Positions 17,305-26,103 are shown, numbered from the stretch's first letter. The stretch: 64,000 nt of DNA from Gammaproteobacteria bacterium (GCA_021731145.1 JAKFXX010000002.1:62001-126000); one strand, 5' to 3'. Notes: generated by a model from the letters alone, not told the origin. Numbers and translations are program-made.

Positions 17305-18768
17305 TTATTTTTTCTTGGCGGCTTTCTTGGCTACGCCCTTTTTCTTGGGAGCAGCTTTTGCCGGTGCGGCCTTTTTAGGAGCAGCTTTCTTTGGGGCTAC
17401 TTTCTTTGCTGCTGCTTTTTTTGCCACGCCTTTTTTAGGAGCGACCTTTTTAGGAGCGGCTTTTTTTACTATGGCCTTTTTCTTTGGAGTCACCTTTTTG
17501 GCCGGAGCCTTCTTCACGGGGACTTTCTTGGCTGGCGCCTTCTTGACCGGGGCTTTCTTCGCGGGAGCTTTCTTTATTGGCGCCTTCTTGGTCGGCGCTT
17601 TTTTAACAGATGCCTTCTTGGCTGGCGCTTTTTTCACGGCGGCCTTCTTCGCCACAGCCTTCTTGACGCCGGCAACCGCTTTTTTCACGGCCTTTACTAC
17701 TTTCTTCTCGGCGGCCTTCACCGTCTTCGCTACCACTTTCGCCTCTTTCTTGGCGCCCGCAATCGCTTTTTTGGTGGCCGTGACCACTTTCTTTTCAGCC
17801 TTTACCACAGCCTTCTTGGCAATCGCCACATCTTTCTGTGCAGTGGCAACGGCCTTCGTTGCGGCCTTGGTTGCCGCCTTGGCGACTTTCTTTTCAACGT
17901 CTTCGACAGTTTTCACGATGGCTTTTACCTCTTTCTTGATGGTGGCAACAGTTTTTTTCGCGGCGGGTGCCACTTTTTGCTCGGCTTTTTTCTCGACCGG
18001 CTTGGCGGCTTTCTCAACCGCTTTCACAACAGGCGCTGCCTTTGCCTCAACAACCGGCTTTTTCACGGCGGCGGGTTTGATGGGCTTGGCGGCTGGAGCA
18101 GGCTTTACCACAGGGGCTGGCGCAGGTTCACTGATGGCCTTTTGGATCGCCGCAAAAATATCGGAAATCTCACCCACGCCCTGCACAGTACGCAGCTTGC
18201 CCTGGTTGCGGTAATACGCTGCCACGGGCGCGGTCTGCGCCTCGTAGACGCGCAGCCGGTTGCCAATGGTTTCTTCGTTGTCATCGGCACGATGACGCAG
18301 GTTGCCACCGCATTTGTCGCAACGGTCATCGAGCCTGGAGGGTGAAGTGTAAATGTTGTATGTCTGACCGCATGACTCACAGGTGCGTCGACCCGTCAGA
18401 CGCTGCAAGAGTATTTCAAAATCGAGATCGATCAGCAGTGCAATCTCCAGGGATTGCTGGAGTTTGCCCAGCATTGCGTCCAACGCCTCTGCCTGGGGGA
18501 TGTTGCGCGGAAAACCATCCAGGATAAATCCTTCGCGCGCATCCGGCTGGGATAGCCGTTCCGCGATCATGCCCAAGACGATGTCGTCGGATACCAGTTG
18601 TCCGGATTCCATCACGGCCTTGGCCTGAAGGCCCAGCGGCGTGCCCGCCGCCACTGCAGCGCGCAGCAAATCGCCCGTGGAGATTTGCGGGATATGAAAC
18701 TTCTCGACGAGCAGCTTGGCTTGCGTGCCTTTCCCCGAGCCAGGCGCACCTAACAGTACAATTCTCAT
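17305..18768 (-). CDS. adk: Adenylate kinase with a long histone-H1-like C-terminal tail
   Basis: Residues 1 to about 218 are a complete adenylate kinase: P-loop GAPGSGKGTQ, STGDLLRAAV, DGFPRNIPQA and LTGRRTCESCG. The lid has a four-cysteine zinc site (C-x2-C-x16-C-x2-C). It interconverts AMP, ADP and ATP. From about 219 to 487 the same frame continues as a low-complexity tail of Lys, Ala, Pro and Val with repeats such as VKKAPAKKAPVKKAP and PKKAAPKKAAPAKAA. This is like the AlgP/PhaF and histone-H1 type DNA-binding tails. No stop or shift lies at the junction. Typical adenylate kinases end near residue 215-220, so this is a fusion of a metabolic enzyme to a nucleic-acid-binding tail. Confidence 0.93.
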   Translation of the reverse strand: MRIVLLGAPGSGKGTQAKLLVEKFHIPQISTGDLLRAAVAAGTPLGLQAKAVMESGQLVSDDIVLGMIAERLSQPDAREGFILDGFPRNIPQAEALDAMLGKLQQSLEIALLIDLDFEILLQRLTGRRTCESCGQTYNIYTSPSRLDDRCDKCGGNLRHRADDNEETIGNRLRVYEAQTAPVAAYYRNQGKLRTVQGVGEISDIFAAIQKAISEPAPAPVVKPAPAAKPIKPAAVKKPVVEAKAAPVVKAVEKAAKPVEKKAEQKVAPAAKKTVATIKKEVKAIVKTVEDVEKKVAKAATKAATKAVATAQKDVAIAKKAVVKAEKKVVTATKKAIAGAKKEAKVVAKTVKAAEKKVVKAVKKAVAGVKKAVAKKAAVKKAPAKKASVKKAPTKKAPIKKAPAKKAPVKKAPAKKVPVKKAPAKKVTPKKKAIVKKAAPKKVAPKKGVAKKAAAKKVAPKKAAPKKAAPAKAAPKKKGVAKKAAKKK

Positions 18769-19142
18769 AGCGGCGTTTACACTCCCTTCACTGGGTTTGT
18801 TGGTTATTGATAACTCGATTTATCATCAGCATTCGGCCCTCATCATGTTGCCGGTGGTGCCATCCCTATGCTTCGCCTGTGCTTTTCAACCGGAGGCTGG
18901 CAGGGTTCACCTTCACTGATTTAACACGCTCGAAGCCTCATGCTTTGAGCATACATGGTGACGTTGCCTAAACTACCCCGAGTCATATGCCTAAGTCAAT
19001 GAACCTCATGATAATAAATCATCATTAACATATTTTTTTGCGCAGCAGGCTTCAGGAACATCGTAACCCATCAATTTACGGGCGGTGCATCGCACCAAAA
19101 AATGGAATACAAGCGTTGGTATTCCTCATCGCCATATCCCGT
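18769..19142. other. Divergent intergenic region between adk and ppa
   Basis: This stretch contains the adk upstream sequence and a small AT-rich dyad (ATGAT-AATAA-ATCAT, about 19009-19026) followed by a T-run. No conserved reading frame or RNA gene was recognised. Confidence 0.4.
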
Positions 19143-19148
19143 TATAAT
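19143..19148 (+). promoter_or_regulatory. Likely -10 element of the ppa promoter
   Basis: A perfect TATAAT lies 47 bases upstream of the ppa start. A -35 box at ideal spacing is not obvious (TTGGTA is about 21 bases upstream), so the promoter is suggested by the -10 only. AAGGAT precedes the ppa ATG. Confidence 0.5.
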
Positions 19149-19194
19149 GCGTTTCCGGCTTCAACAAATCATTTCAACATGAAGGATATTTTCC

Positions 19195-19731
19195 ATGAGC
19201 TTCCACAACGTTACTTCCGGACGCGACGTCCCCAACGACATCAATGTCATCATCGAAATCCCCGCGCAAAGTGACCCGGTGAAATACGAGGTCGACAAGG
19301 AAAGCGGCGCACTGTTTGTGGACAGGTTCATGGCCACCGCCATGTTTTACCCCTGCAATTATGGTTACGTCCCCAGCACCTTGTCGGAAGACGGCGACCC
19401 GGTGGATGTGCTGGTTGTCACGCCAGTGCCCTTGATCAGCGGTGCAGTGATCCGTTGCCGTCCAATCGGCATGCTCAAGATGACCGATGAATCGGGCGTC
19501 GATGCCAAAATCCTCGCCGTTCCTGTCGACAAGCTCTCTCCTATATACACCAAAGTCCAATCACCGGAAGACATGCCTTCCCTGTTGCTGTCGCAAATCT
19601 CCCACTTCTTCGAGCACTACAAAGATCTTGAGCCCGGCAAATGGGTCAAGGTTGATGGCTGGGTAGGCACCGCTGAGGCCAAGGCCGAGATTCTGGCCAG
19701 TGTCGAGCGTTACAATAACGCCTCCGCTTAA
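19195..19731 (+). CDS. ppa: Inorganic pyrophosphatase (soluble family I)
   Basis: It hydrolyses pyrophosphate to phosphate, driving biosynthetic reactions. The metal-binding signature DGDPVDVLV and the upstream residues [12 protein letters not shown] and [16 protein letters not shown] match hexameric bacterial PPases. At 178 residues it is full length. The ATG follows AAGGAT at good spacing. It is transcribed alone; a GC-rich hairpin follows the stop by 16 bases. Confidence 0.96.
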   Translation: MSFHNVTSGRDVPNDINVIIEIPAQSDPVKYEVDKESGALFVDRFMATAMFYPCNYGYVPSTLSEDGDPVDVLVVTPVPLISGAVIRCRPIGMLKMTDESGVDAKILAVPVDKLSPIYTKVQSPEDMPSLLLSQISHFFEHYKDLEPGKWVKVDGWVGTAEAKAEILASVERYNNASA

Positions 19732-19747
19732 CATCCCGCGCATTAAA

Positions 19748-19770
19748 GGGGCGGGCGTGAAGCCCGCCCC
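19748..19770 (+). terminator. GC-rich hairpin after ppa
   Basis: GGGGCGGGC-GTGAA-GCCCGCCCC is a perfect 9-bp stem with a 5-nt loop. No T-run follows, so strong intrinsic termination is not certain. It also lies 26 bases before the CDF gene start and could affect its leader. Confidence 0.5.
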
Positions 19771-19795
19771 TACAGTCAGCATTAGACCCTCCCCG

Positions 19796-20704
19796 ATGAG
19801 CGCGCACCACCACGCAGACCATCATCACGTTCACCACACCGGCAATCACCTGCTGGGCGCGCTGGTCTTTACCCTGGCGTTCGCCGTTGTTGAGGCGCTG
19901 GCGGGATGGTGGTCGGGCTCGCTGGCCTTGCTGGGCGATGCGGGGCACATGGTGTCGGACGCCACCTCGCTGGGGCTGGCGGCCTTTGCGGCATGGATCG
20001 CCAAGCGGCCGCCGTCGGCACGGCACTCGTATGGTCTGGGGCGCGCCGAGGTAATCGCCGCACTGGTCAACTCGATATTCATGCTGGCGGTAGTGGCCGC
20101 CATCGTGGTCGCCGCCATTCATCGCCTGCAAGCACCACACCCCGTCGCTGGCGGCGTAGTAATGATGGTCGCCGCCCTGGGCCTGGTTGTGAACATCATC
20201 GTCGCCTGGATGCTCAGCCACGGCGAGAAGACCCTCAACACCCGCGCGGCGCTACTGCATGTGCTGGGCGATCTACTGGGTTCAGTGGCGGCGTTACTCG
20301 CCGGCGTGGTGATCTATTTCACCGGCTGGACAGCCATCGACCCAATCCTGTCGCTGGTGATCTGCGCATTGATCCTGTTTTCCGGCTTCAACCTGCTGCG
20401 CGAAGCCTTGCATGTGCTGATGGAAGGCGTGCCCGCCTCGCTGGATCTGCCCGAGATCGGGCTGGCCATGGCAGGAGCACCAGGGGTAACATCGGTACAT
20501 GACCTGCATATATGGACCTTGTCCTCCGGCACGGTCATGCTCTCCGCCCACATCGTCATCAAGGATATGGCGCACTGGCAGGAGGTCCTTGCAGCACTGA
20601 AGGAGTTGCTGCATGACCGCTATGACATCGAACACATCACCCTGCAACCCGAGTCTCCGATAACACAAATTATCAGCCCGATGCTGCTGAAACCAGCAAA
20701 ATGA
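19796..20704 (+). CDS. Cation diffusion facilitator (zinc/cadmium/cobalt exporter family)
   Basis: This 302-residue inner-membrane exporter has an N-terminal His-rich stretch (HHHADHHHVHHTGNH) and about six membrane helices. The family metal-site residues are in helix II (LLGDAGHMVSDA) and helix V (LLHVLGDLLGSVAAL). A C-terminal cytoplasmic domain follows (VHDLHIWTLSSGTVMLSAHI). It most resembles ZitB/CzcD, which export zinc and related divalent cations in exchange for protons. The start at 19796 is preferred because upstream in-frame codons run through the ppa 3' end and the hairpin. Confidence 0.9.
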   Translation: MSAHHHADHHHVHHTGNHLLGALVFTLAFAVVEALAGWWSGSLALLGDAGHMVSDATSLGLAAFAAWIAKRPPSARHSYGLGRAEVIAALVNSIFMLAVVAAIVVAAIHRLQAPHPVAGGVVMMVAALGLVVNIIVAWMLSHGEKTLNTRAALLHVLGDLLGSVAALLAGVVIYFTGWTAIDPILSLVICALILFSGFNLLREALHVLMEGVPASLDLPEIGLAMAGAPGVTSVHDLHIWTLSSGTVMLSAHIVIKDMAHWQEVLAALKELLHDRYDIEHITLQPESPITQIISPMLLKPAK

Positions 20705-20769
20705 CCCCTGCCGCTCCCGCAATCTTCCGTGATAGACTGCCCTGTTACTGGTAAAGCCTGGATCACGAC

Positions 20770-21600
20770 ATGTTAATCAACTTCACCAAAATGCACGGAT
20801 TAGGCAACGACTTTGTCGTGATCGACGCCACGTCCCAGCCCGTTGCGCTGACTCCGGCGCAGATCCGCCAGATCGCTGACCGGCATTTTGGCGTAGGCTG
20901 TGATCAGGTGCTGCTGGTAGAAACGGCGCACGACCCAAGCGTTGATTTCCGCTACCGCATCTATAACGCCGATGGCGGGGAAGTGGAGCAGTGCGGGAAT
21001 GGCGCGCGTTGTTTTGCCCGTTTTGTGCTGGACCATCACCTGACTTCGAAACACGAGATTGCCGTGGAAACGGCGGGCGGCATTATCCACCCGCGCATCG
21101 AATCCGATGGCCAGGTGACCGTCAACATGGGCGTGCCACGCTTTGTTCCTGCGGACATCCCCTTCGTGGCCGACCTTCCATCAGACACGTATACACTGGA
21201 AGTGGCTGGGCAACGGCTGACGATAGGTGCGGTGTCGATGGGCAACCCGCACGCGGTTTTGCTGGTCGATAATATTGACACCGCACCGGTCGCCGAACTG
21301 GGGCCGCTGATCGAGAAACATGAACGCTTCCCCAATCGCGTCAACGCGGGATTCATGCAGATCATCAGCAGAAACCACATCCGGCTGCGCGTCTACGAGC
21401 GCGGCGCCGGGGAAACGCTGGCATGCGGCACGGGCGCCTGCGCAGCGGTGGCGGTGGGCCGGAAGCTGGGCATACTGGATCAAAAAGTGAAAGTGGATTT
21501 GCCGGGCGGGACACTTCTGATACGCTGGGAGGGAGAAGGAACCCCGCTGTGGATGACGGGTCCGGCGACGTATGTGTTTGAAGGGAAAATGGAATTATAA
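20770..21600 (+). CDS. dapF: Diaminopimelate epimerase
   Basis: DapF interconverts LL- and meso-diaminopimelate for lysine and peptidoglycan synthesis. Both catalytic cysteines are visible in [13 protein letters not shown] and [13 protein letters not shown]. At 276 residues it is full length. It starts a unit with a DUF484 gene and xerC, an order also found in E. coli (dapF-yigA-xerC). The next gene starts 2 bases after the stop. Confidence 0.96.
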   Translation: MLINFTKMHGLGNDFVVIDATSQPVALTPAQIRQIADRHFGVGCDQVLLVETAHDPSVDFRYRIYNADGGEVEQCGNGARCFARFVLDHHLTSKHEIAVETAGGIIHPRIESDGQVTVNMGVPRFVPADIPFVADLPSDTYTLEVAGQRLTIGAVSMGNPHAVLLVDNIDTAPVAELGPLIEKHERFPNRVNAGFMQIISRNHIRLRVYERGAGETLACGTGACAAVAVGRKLGILDQKVKVDLPGGTLLIRWEGEGTPLWMTGPATYVFEGKMEL

Positions 21601-21602
21601 AT

Positions 21603-22340
21603 ATGTCATATAACAAGCAAGAATTGCTGGGCACAGCGATGCCGGATGCGGCTGTCGTCGAACATCTTCGCGCCCACCCCGACTTTTTCGCCAAGCATCC
21701 AGATGTGTTGATGGAAGCGACGCTGCAACATTCCAGCGGACCTGCCATATCACTGATCGAACGTCAGGTTGCCGTGTTGCGCGAGCACAACCGGAAACTC
21801 AAACACCAATTGCAGGATCTGGTGCAAATCGCGCGCGACAATGATCGCCTCAGTGAGCGCATGCACCGATTGACGCTGGCCTTGATAGATTGCACGAGCC
21901 TGGAAGAGATTTTCATCGCCCTGCATGACAGTCTGCGCAATGAATTCCAGGCGGACGCGGTCACGCTCCGGCTCATCGCCCGCCCCCTGCAATCCACGGC
22001 TGACGAGCAAAGCGGATTTTCCGTCGACACTTTGTTTGCGGACAAGGACGATGCTTCATGGAGCGCCTTCAAAGGCATAATGAACAATGGCAAACCTGTC
22101 TGCGGCATACTGAACACAACACAGTTGAACCACCTGTTTGGCGACCAGGCCACAGATGTCGCTTCGGCGGCGCTGGTACCTCTGGCGAACCCCTCCTCCG
22201 CCGACAGGGCGATGCTCTCGCTGGGAATTGTGGCCATCGGCAGCTACGACGCCGAGCGCTTTCATGCCGGCATGGGAACACACTTTCTGTCTCAGATGAG
22301 CGAGCTTATCAGCCGCGCCATCCGTCCCTATCTGTCATAG
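21603..22340 (+). CDS. DUF484-family (GAF-like) protein
   Basis: The 245-residue cytoplasmic protein belongs to the DUF484 family, related to GAF domains. Signs are the N-terminal FLRAHPDFFAKHPDVL-type helix, a heptad-like stretch (VAVLREHNRKLKHQLQDLV) and a C-terminal GAF-like part (SLGIVAIGSYDAERFHAGMGTHFLSQMSEL). It lies between dapF and xerC as in many gammaproteobacteria. Its biochemical role is not established. Confidence 0.9.
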   Translation: MSYNKQELLGTAMPDAAVVEHLRAHPDFFAKHPDVLMEATLQHSSGPAISLIERQVAVLREHNRKLKHQLQDLVQIARDNDRLSERMHRLTLALIDCTSLEEIFIALHDSLRNEFQADAVTLRLIARPLQSTADEQSGFSVDTLFADKDDASWSAFKGIMNNGKPVCGILNTTQLNHLFGDQATDVASAALVPLANPSSADRAMLSLGIVAIGSYDAERFHAGMGTHFLSQMSELISRAIRPYLS

Positions 22341-22366
22341 GGGTGGGTTTTAAACAGCCCACGGAC

Positions 22367-23293
22367 GTGTCCGACACCAAAACCGAGTGGCTCAACAAGT
22401 TCCTCGCTCACTTGCGCGATGAGCGGCGTCTCTCGCCGTTCACGATTGAGAGTTACCAGCGCGACCTTGGCAAGGTCATCACGTTCTGCCATCAGCAACA
22501 AATCGATCATTGGCCGGTGCTCACCGGCCATCACGTGCGCGCGCTGGTAGCCGCCCAGCATCGCCTCGGCCTGGGAGGACGCAGCCTGCAACGCCTGCTG
22601 TCCGCGTTGCGTTCGCTCTGCGACTATCTGATCCGCCAAAACATCATCACCCATAACCCGGCAAACGGCGTCCGCGCACCCAAGTCACCGCGCAAACTGC
22701 CGGCAACCCTGGACGTGGATCAAATGGGGCGTCTATTGACGATGGATGGCATAAAGAATGATGCGGGAGAAATTGGCGCACTATTAACCTTGCGCGACTG
22801 CGCCATCATGGAGCTGATGTATTCCTCGGGGCTGCGCCTGAGTGAGTTGACCAACCTCGACTGCGCGGAAATAAACCTGGCTGACGCCACCGTGCGCATT
22901 ACCGGCAAAGGCAGCAAAACCCGCATCGTGCCGGTGGGCCGCTATGCGCGGGAAGCGGTACAAGCATGGATTGAGGCGCGTACTGCGCTGGCCGCGCCCG
23001 ATGAGCCCGCCCTGTTCGTGGGGCAGCGCGGCAAACGCCTTACGCCGCGCGCCGTGCAATTGCGCATGCGTGAATGGGCGATCAAGCAAGGTGCCGCCAC
23101 ACATGTCCATCCGCACATGCTGCGCCACTCCTTCGCCAGTCACTTATTGGAATCCAGCGGCGATTTGCGTGCGGTGCAGGAGTTGCTCGGCCATGCCGAT
23201 CTTTCCACGACACAGATCTACACCCACCTCGACTTCCAGCATCTGGCCAAGGTCTATGACAGCGCCCATCCACGGGCGAAAAAACGCTCCTGA
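22367..23293 (+). CDS. xerC: Tyrosine recombinase XerC
   Basis: XerC, with XerD and FtsK, resolves chromosome dimers at dif. The N-terminal SAM-like domain (FLAHLRDERRLSPFTIESYQRDL) is followed by the catalytic domain. The catalytic residues are Arg in YSSGLRLSEL, Lys in GKGSKTR, HxxR in HMLRHSFASHLL, His in LLGHADLS and the nucleophile Tyr in TTQIYTHLDF. GTG at 22367 gives a protein of the family's usual length (308 residues); GTG at 22343, 2 bases after the DUF484 stop, is an alternative. Confidence 0.94.
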   Translation: MSDTKTEWLNKFLAHLRDERRLSPFTIESYQRDLGKVITFCHQQQIDHWPVLTGHHVRALVAAQHRLGLGGRSLQRLLSALRSLCDYLIRQNIITHNPANGVRAPKSPRKLPATLDVDQMGRLLTMDGIKNDAGEIGALLTLRDCAIMELMYSSGLRLSELTNLDCAEINLADATVRITGKGSKTRIVPVGRYAREAVQAWIEARTALAAPDEPALFVGQRGKRLTPRAVQLRMREWAIKQGAATHVHPHMLRHSFASHLLESSGDLRAVQELLGHADLSTTQIYTHLDFQHLAKVYDSAHPRAKKRS

Positions 23294-23520
23294 CTGTCCT
23301 ATAAGATGATTGATTGCCGTCCACAGCAACTCACACCCTTCTTTTTCAGCTTCAGAACCAAACTTTGCATCGGTTTCGCTCTGAGCATCCCGGATTCTTG
23401 CAACTCCGCTCGTTCCTAATCCGCATTGGCAATACATCAATATTGCCATCACTCACAAAAATATATTATTTTTTTATTTAAATATCAATGATTTATTTCA
23501 TAAAAAAACATCCATGAAGT
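23294..23520. other. Intergenic region with a very AT-rich block
   Basis: After xerC the sequence has no recognised gene. From about 23455 to 23515 it is almost only A and T (for example TATTATTTTTTTATTTAAAT), unlike the GC-rich surroundings. This is suggestive of a promoter UP region or nucleoid-protein binding upstream of the leader that follows. Confidence 0.4.
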
Positions 23521-23524
23521 GATT

Positions 23525-23770
23525 CCGGCGGGTGACATAAAGAGTCGAACATAAAAGCCACTAAAGCTTGATTACGATGTGCCGATAACCTTGACGAGGG
23601 TCTTAATACCCGTAGGCGAGCCATGGATGAACGAGGTACGACTCCAGGGAGGGAGGAGGTAGAGCCGCGCCAGGAGCGGCAGTCGAGCGCAACGCACGGA
23701 GCAGTTGCCGAACCTTTACCAGTCTTTGTGGAGAGAAGCGGCAGGAGCCCATCTCTAATTTTTTTATTAA
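23525..23770 (+). ncRNA. Candidate structured 5' leader RNA of unknown class
   Basis: About 240 GC-rich, purine-rich bases lie between an AT-rich block and the next gene and contain no reading frame with conserved features. Local stems are visible: GGGT-CTTAAT-ACCC (about 23608-23621), GCCGC-GCCAGGA-GCGGC (about 23664-23680) and a weak AGAGA...TCTCT stem (about 23732-23756) followed by seven T residues, like a terminator. The secreted-protein gene starts about 35 bases on. I could not match it to a riboswitch or housekeeping RNA. Confidence 0.4.
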
Positions 23771-23795
23771 ATCTCACACGTGAGGAGAGATGATT

Positions 23796-24749
23796 ATGCG
23801 TAACACACTAAAAGCATTAAGTTCCGCCGGTTCCCTGGCGCTTGTCCTTTCGGGAACGGCCATGGCAGCCGGCGCCCCCGGCGGTTTCGATAATTGGACC
23901 GTCAACGGCTCAGGCGTGGTAACAGCAACCACAGGAGTATGTGCCATCGTCGGCACTACCTGCGCCACCGTGGTTAACGGGAACGGTTTTCTTCAACAGG
24001 AAGTAACCATGTCCGACGGCACGAGATATGTCAGGACGATGATTGCTGAGGGATATGCCACGGCAGGCGGCTCTCTCGCCAACCTGACATTTGCATCGGA
24101 AGATTTCGTGCGGATGGGAGGCGCTGCCCAGGGCCTAGCCTCAAAGATGAACATCAAGGAAGGTGTTTTGTCCCCAACCGGCACCGCCGCTGCCACCATT
24201 GATACCGGTTTTGGCGCAGGCGCAACGATATTGACCGGCTGGGGCGTCAACAACGTCCTCAACAGCGCCGAAGCAACGTTGACTCTGGGTTTGTCTGACA
24301 AGGGTACTACCAACACAGTAGCCGAAGGTAATGAGTTCCTCACCAACTTCAGCGTAACCACCAATACACTGGCGGCCGGTGGCGCAAACGTCACCTCGGC
24401 GTTGTCTGTCGATCAGACGATCTTTGTGGGCGGCACAAGCAATCCCCTTGACAAACAGCGTTTCGTCACCATAATTGATACTGCCGCAGCAGCCCAGACC
24501 GCGTTCAAGTTCGCCACCAACACAACCGACCCGGCCACTCTAGCCTATGCCTTGGGAGATAAGATCCAGGTAGTATGGGCAGGTCAGGACATCACTGGCG
24601 CTGGCGCATTCAGCACGCAGAGCCTGATTAAGGTCTCCGATGGCTCCTCCGTGCGGGCGTCCAATCTGACTTCTGCAAATACGTTTGAATGGACCTCGGC
24701 ACCAGCCACCGTTCTTAACTCAGAGTTTGGAGCCGCACCGGCATTCTGA
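23796..24749 (+). CDS. Secreted protein of unknown family
   Basis: The protein starts MRNTLKALSSAGSLALVLSG, a signal peptide cleaved near AMAAG, and the mature part is acidic, Ala/Gly/Thr/Ser/Asn-rich and low in charge. It has two cysteines near the N-terminus (GVCAIVGTTCATVV) that could form a disulfide. No sorting signal, anchor or lipobox is visible. ATG 23796 is preferred over ATG 23790 because AGGAG is then 8 bases away. It is transcribed alone, with a long GC-rich leader and a strong terminator, which suggests high expression. I do not recognise a family. Confidence 0.8.
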   Translation: MRNTLKALSSAGSLALVLSGTAMAAGAPGGFDNWTVNGSGVVTATTGVCAIVGTTCATVVNGNGFLQQEVTMSDGTRYVRTMIAEGYATAGGSLANLTFASEDFVRMGGAAQGLASKMNIKEGVLSPTGTAAATIDTGFGAGATILTGWGVNNVLNSAEATLTLGLSDKGTTNTVAEGNEFLTNFSVTTNTLAAGGANVTSALSVDQTIFVGGTSNPLDKQRFVTIIDTAAAAQTAFKFATNTTDPATLAYALGDKIQVVWAGQDITGAGAFSTQSLIKVSDGSSVRASNLTSANTFEWTSAPATVLNSEFGAAPAF

Positions 24750-24789
24750 ATCTTGTTCCACCCAAGGAACATAGGATAGGAAATCAGGA

Positions 24790-24837
24790 AAAGAGAAGGG
24801 CAACCCCATGAAGGGGCAATGCCCTTCTCTTTTTTTT
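24790..24837 (+). terminator. Strong intrinsic terminator
   Basis: AAGAGAAGGGCA pairs with TGCCCTTCTCTT around a further CCCC/GGGG stem and a short loop, followed by a run of eight T residues. It ends the secreted-protein transcript. Confidence 0.92.
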
Positions 24838-24843
24838 GGCTCG

Positions 24844-24982
24844 ATCATCTAATCCACACCGTTTTGGCATTAAGAAATTCGTGCATTCCATGATGCGATA
24901 ACTCACGCCCATAGCCGGAGGCCTTGATGTCGCCGAACGGCAGGCGCGGGTCGCTCTTTACCATGCCATTGACGAAACGGGC
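24844..24982 (-). pseudogene. Duplicated 3' end of an aldehyde dehydrogenase gene
   Basis: These 139 bases align without gaps to 26158-26296, the 3' end of the intact aldehyde dehydrogenase gene, in the same orientation and with about 10% mismatches by eye. The frame still encodes the C-terminus, ending LNAKTVWIR, then stop. It is cut at 24982, where it joins a different gene fragment. The divergence shows it is not a fresh copy of the neighbour. Confidence 0.88.
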
Positions 24983-25037
24983 GTTCGACGCTTACCTCAG
25001 CCTTTAGCCGCTCAATTTCTGCTTCGGGTATGCGCAC
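24983..25037 (-). pseudogene. 5' fragment of a CHC2 zinc-finger/primase-like gene
   Basis: Read on the minus strand from a GTG at 25037 the frame gives [19 protein letters not shown]. This is the start of proteins with a CHC2 zinc finger, related to DNA primase and often carried by mobile elements. The frame then runs directly into the aldehyde dehydrogenase remnant at 24982. Only the first 19 codons remain, so it is a truncation product. The match is from memory of the family. Confidence 0.5.
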
Positions 25038-25161
25038 CCTTCGTTTTCTCCAAAAATCTGTCAAGAATTAAAATTGACTCTTATTGAGAGCTATCATTAT
25101 ACTTTACAGGAGTATTATCCAATCCTTTCCAGGAACCACCTTTTACACTTGCGAGGTCACC

Positions 25162-25563
25162 ATGCAATCAGGGTTGCTCGTTATGCACGATGTCACGCTA
25201 CGCAAGGATTTCGGCGCACGCCTCAAGAGCCTGCGCAAACAGAAGAGTTGGCCGCAAAAGGAGTTGGCGGCCAAGGTGGGGCTGCGTTTTCAGCAACTGA
25301 ACAAGTACGAGAGCGGGCTGAACATCCCACCTGCCGAGATGCTGGTAAAATTAGCCGATGCCTTGGGCGTGTCGGTGGATTTTCTGCTGACGGGTAATCC
25401 GGTGGAGGATTTACCACTGGCAAGCGCACGGCTATTCCGGCGCTTCAAGGTGCTTGAGGCCTTGGATAGCGACGATCAGGAAACCGTAATCAAGGTGATA
25501 GATGCGATGATCGCCAAGCAGCGTATGACTTCGGCGCTCACGCCAGTGAATGTCGCCGCATGA
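25162..25563 (+). CDS. XRE-family helix-turn-helix regulator
   Basis: This 133-residue protein has a Cro/CI-type HTH at about residues 15-65 (FGARLKSLRKQKSWPQKELAAKVGLRFQQLNKYESGLNIPPAEMLVKLADALGVSVDFLLTG). A helical C-terminal part follows. ATG 25162 is preferred for its upstream GAGG; ATG 25183 is an alternative. Its TGA overlaps the brnT-like start in ATGA, so the two are translationally coupled. It probably regulates the toxin-antitoxin unit downstream. Confidence 0.85.
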   Translation: MQSGLLVMHDVTLRKDFGARLKSLRKQKSWPQKELAAKVGLRFQQLNKYESGLNIPPAEMLVKLADALGVSVDFLLTGNPVEDLPLASARLFRRFKVLEALDSDDQETVIKVIDAMIAKQRMTSALTPVNVAA

Positions 25564-25865
25564 CGGCAGGCGTGGATTACGAGTTTGAGTGGGACGACGT
25601 CAAGGCCGAAGCTAACGCGAGCAAGCATAGCGTGGAATTCATGGAGGCAATGACGGTGTTTGTCGATCCGCTGGCAATGACTCGTTATGATGATGGGCAC
25701 AGCGAGGACGAGGAACGCTGGGTGAGTCTGGGACGCTCAAGGAACGACCGGCTGCTGCTGGTTGTCCATACGTTTGCCAGCACCGGGCCGAACACGGCGC
25801 TGGTACGCTTAATCTCGGCACGCCTGGCTACACGGCGCGAGCGCGAGCAGTACGAGCAGGGTTAA
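25560..25865 (+). CDS. brnT: BrnT-family toxin
   Basis: The sequence VDYEFEWDDVKAEANASKHSVEFMEAMTVFVDP is the hallmark opening of BrnT, a RelE-fold ribonuclease toxin. The rest (EERWVSLGRSRNDRLLLVVHTF...VRLISARLATRREREQYEQG) includes the Arg-rich C-terminal helix RLISARLATRRER, typical of the family. It is 101 residues long. It overlaps the XRE gene by 4 bases and is followed 34 bases later by the BrnA-like antitoxin gene. The XRE gene in front is not part of the usual brnTA pair. Confidence 0.9.
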   Translation: MTAGVDYEFEWDDVKAEANASKHSVEFMEAMTVFVDPLAMTRYDDGHSEDEERWVSLGRSRNDRLLLVVHTFASTGPNTALVRLISARLATRREREQYEQG

Positions 25866-25899
25866 CGCCGCGTAAGCGGCAAGGAATAAAGGTGATCCC

Positions 25900-26103
25900 A
25901 TGAAAGACGAATACGATTTCAGCAACGCCGAACGCGGTAAGTTCTTCCGGCCAAATCTGCGCCTGATTCCGCCAGTGCGCTTAGAGCCGGAGGTATTGGA
26001 TTTCCTGGCGACTCGGGCTGAGGCGCGCGGCACGACAGTCAATCAGTTGATCAATCAACTGTTGAAGAATGATATTGAGTCGATTCGGGCAGCAGCGGGA
26101 TAG
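25900..26103 (+). CDS. brnA: BrnA-like antitoxin
   Basis: The 67-residue protein ends in a ribbon-helix-helix-like segment (VRLEPEVLDFLATRAEARGTTVNQLINQLLKNDIE), as in BrnA and CopG-type antitoxins. The N-terminal part (DFSNAERGKFFRP) is the BrnT-binding region of the family. BrnA neutralises BrnT and usually represses the operon. AAAGGTG precedes the start. Confidence 0.88.
   Translation: MKDEYDFSNAERGKFFRPNLRLIPPVRLEPEVLDFLATRAEARGTTVNQLINQLLKNDIESIRAAAG

Noticed and set aside
22058-22366. A longer xerC start at 22058
   Set aside because: The extra codons overlap the conserved DUF484 gene in another frame; starts at 22343 or 22367 give the normal protein length.
23525-23770. Cyclic di-GMP-I, glycine, cobalamin or SAM riboswitch, tmRNA or RNase P RNA in the leader
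   Set aside because: None of the diagnostic core sequences of these classes is present; only an unclassified structured leader is claimed.
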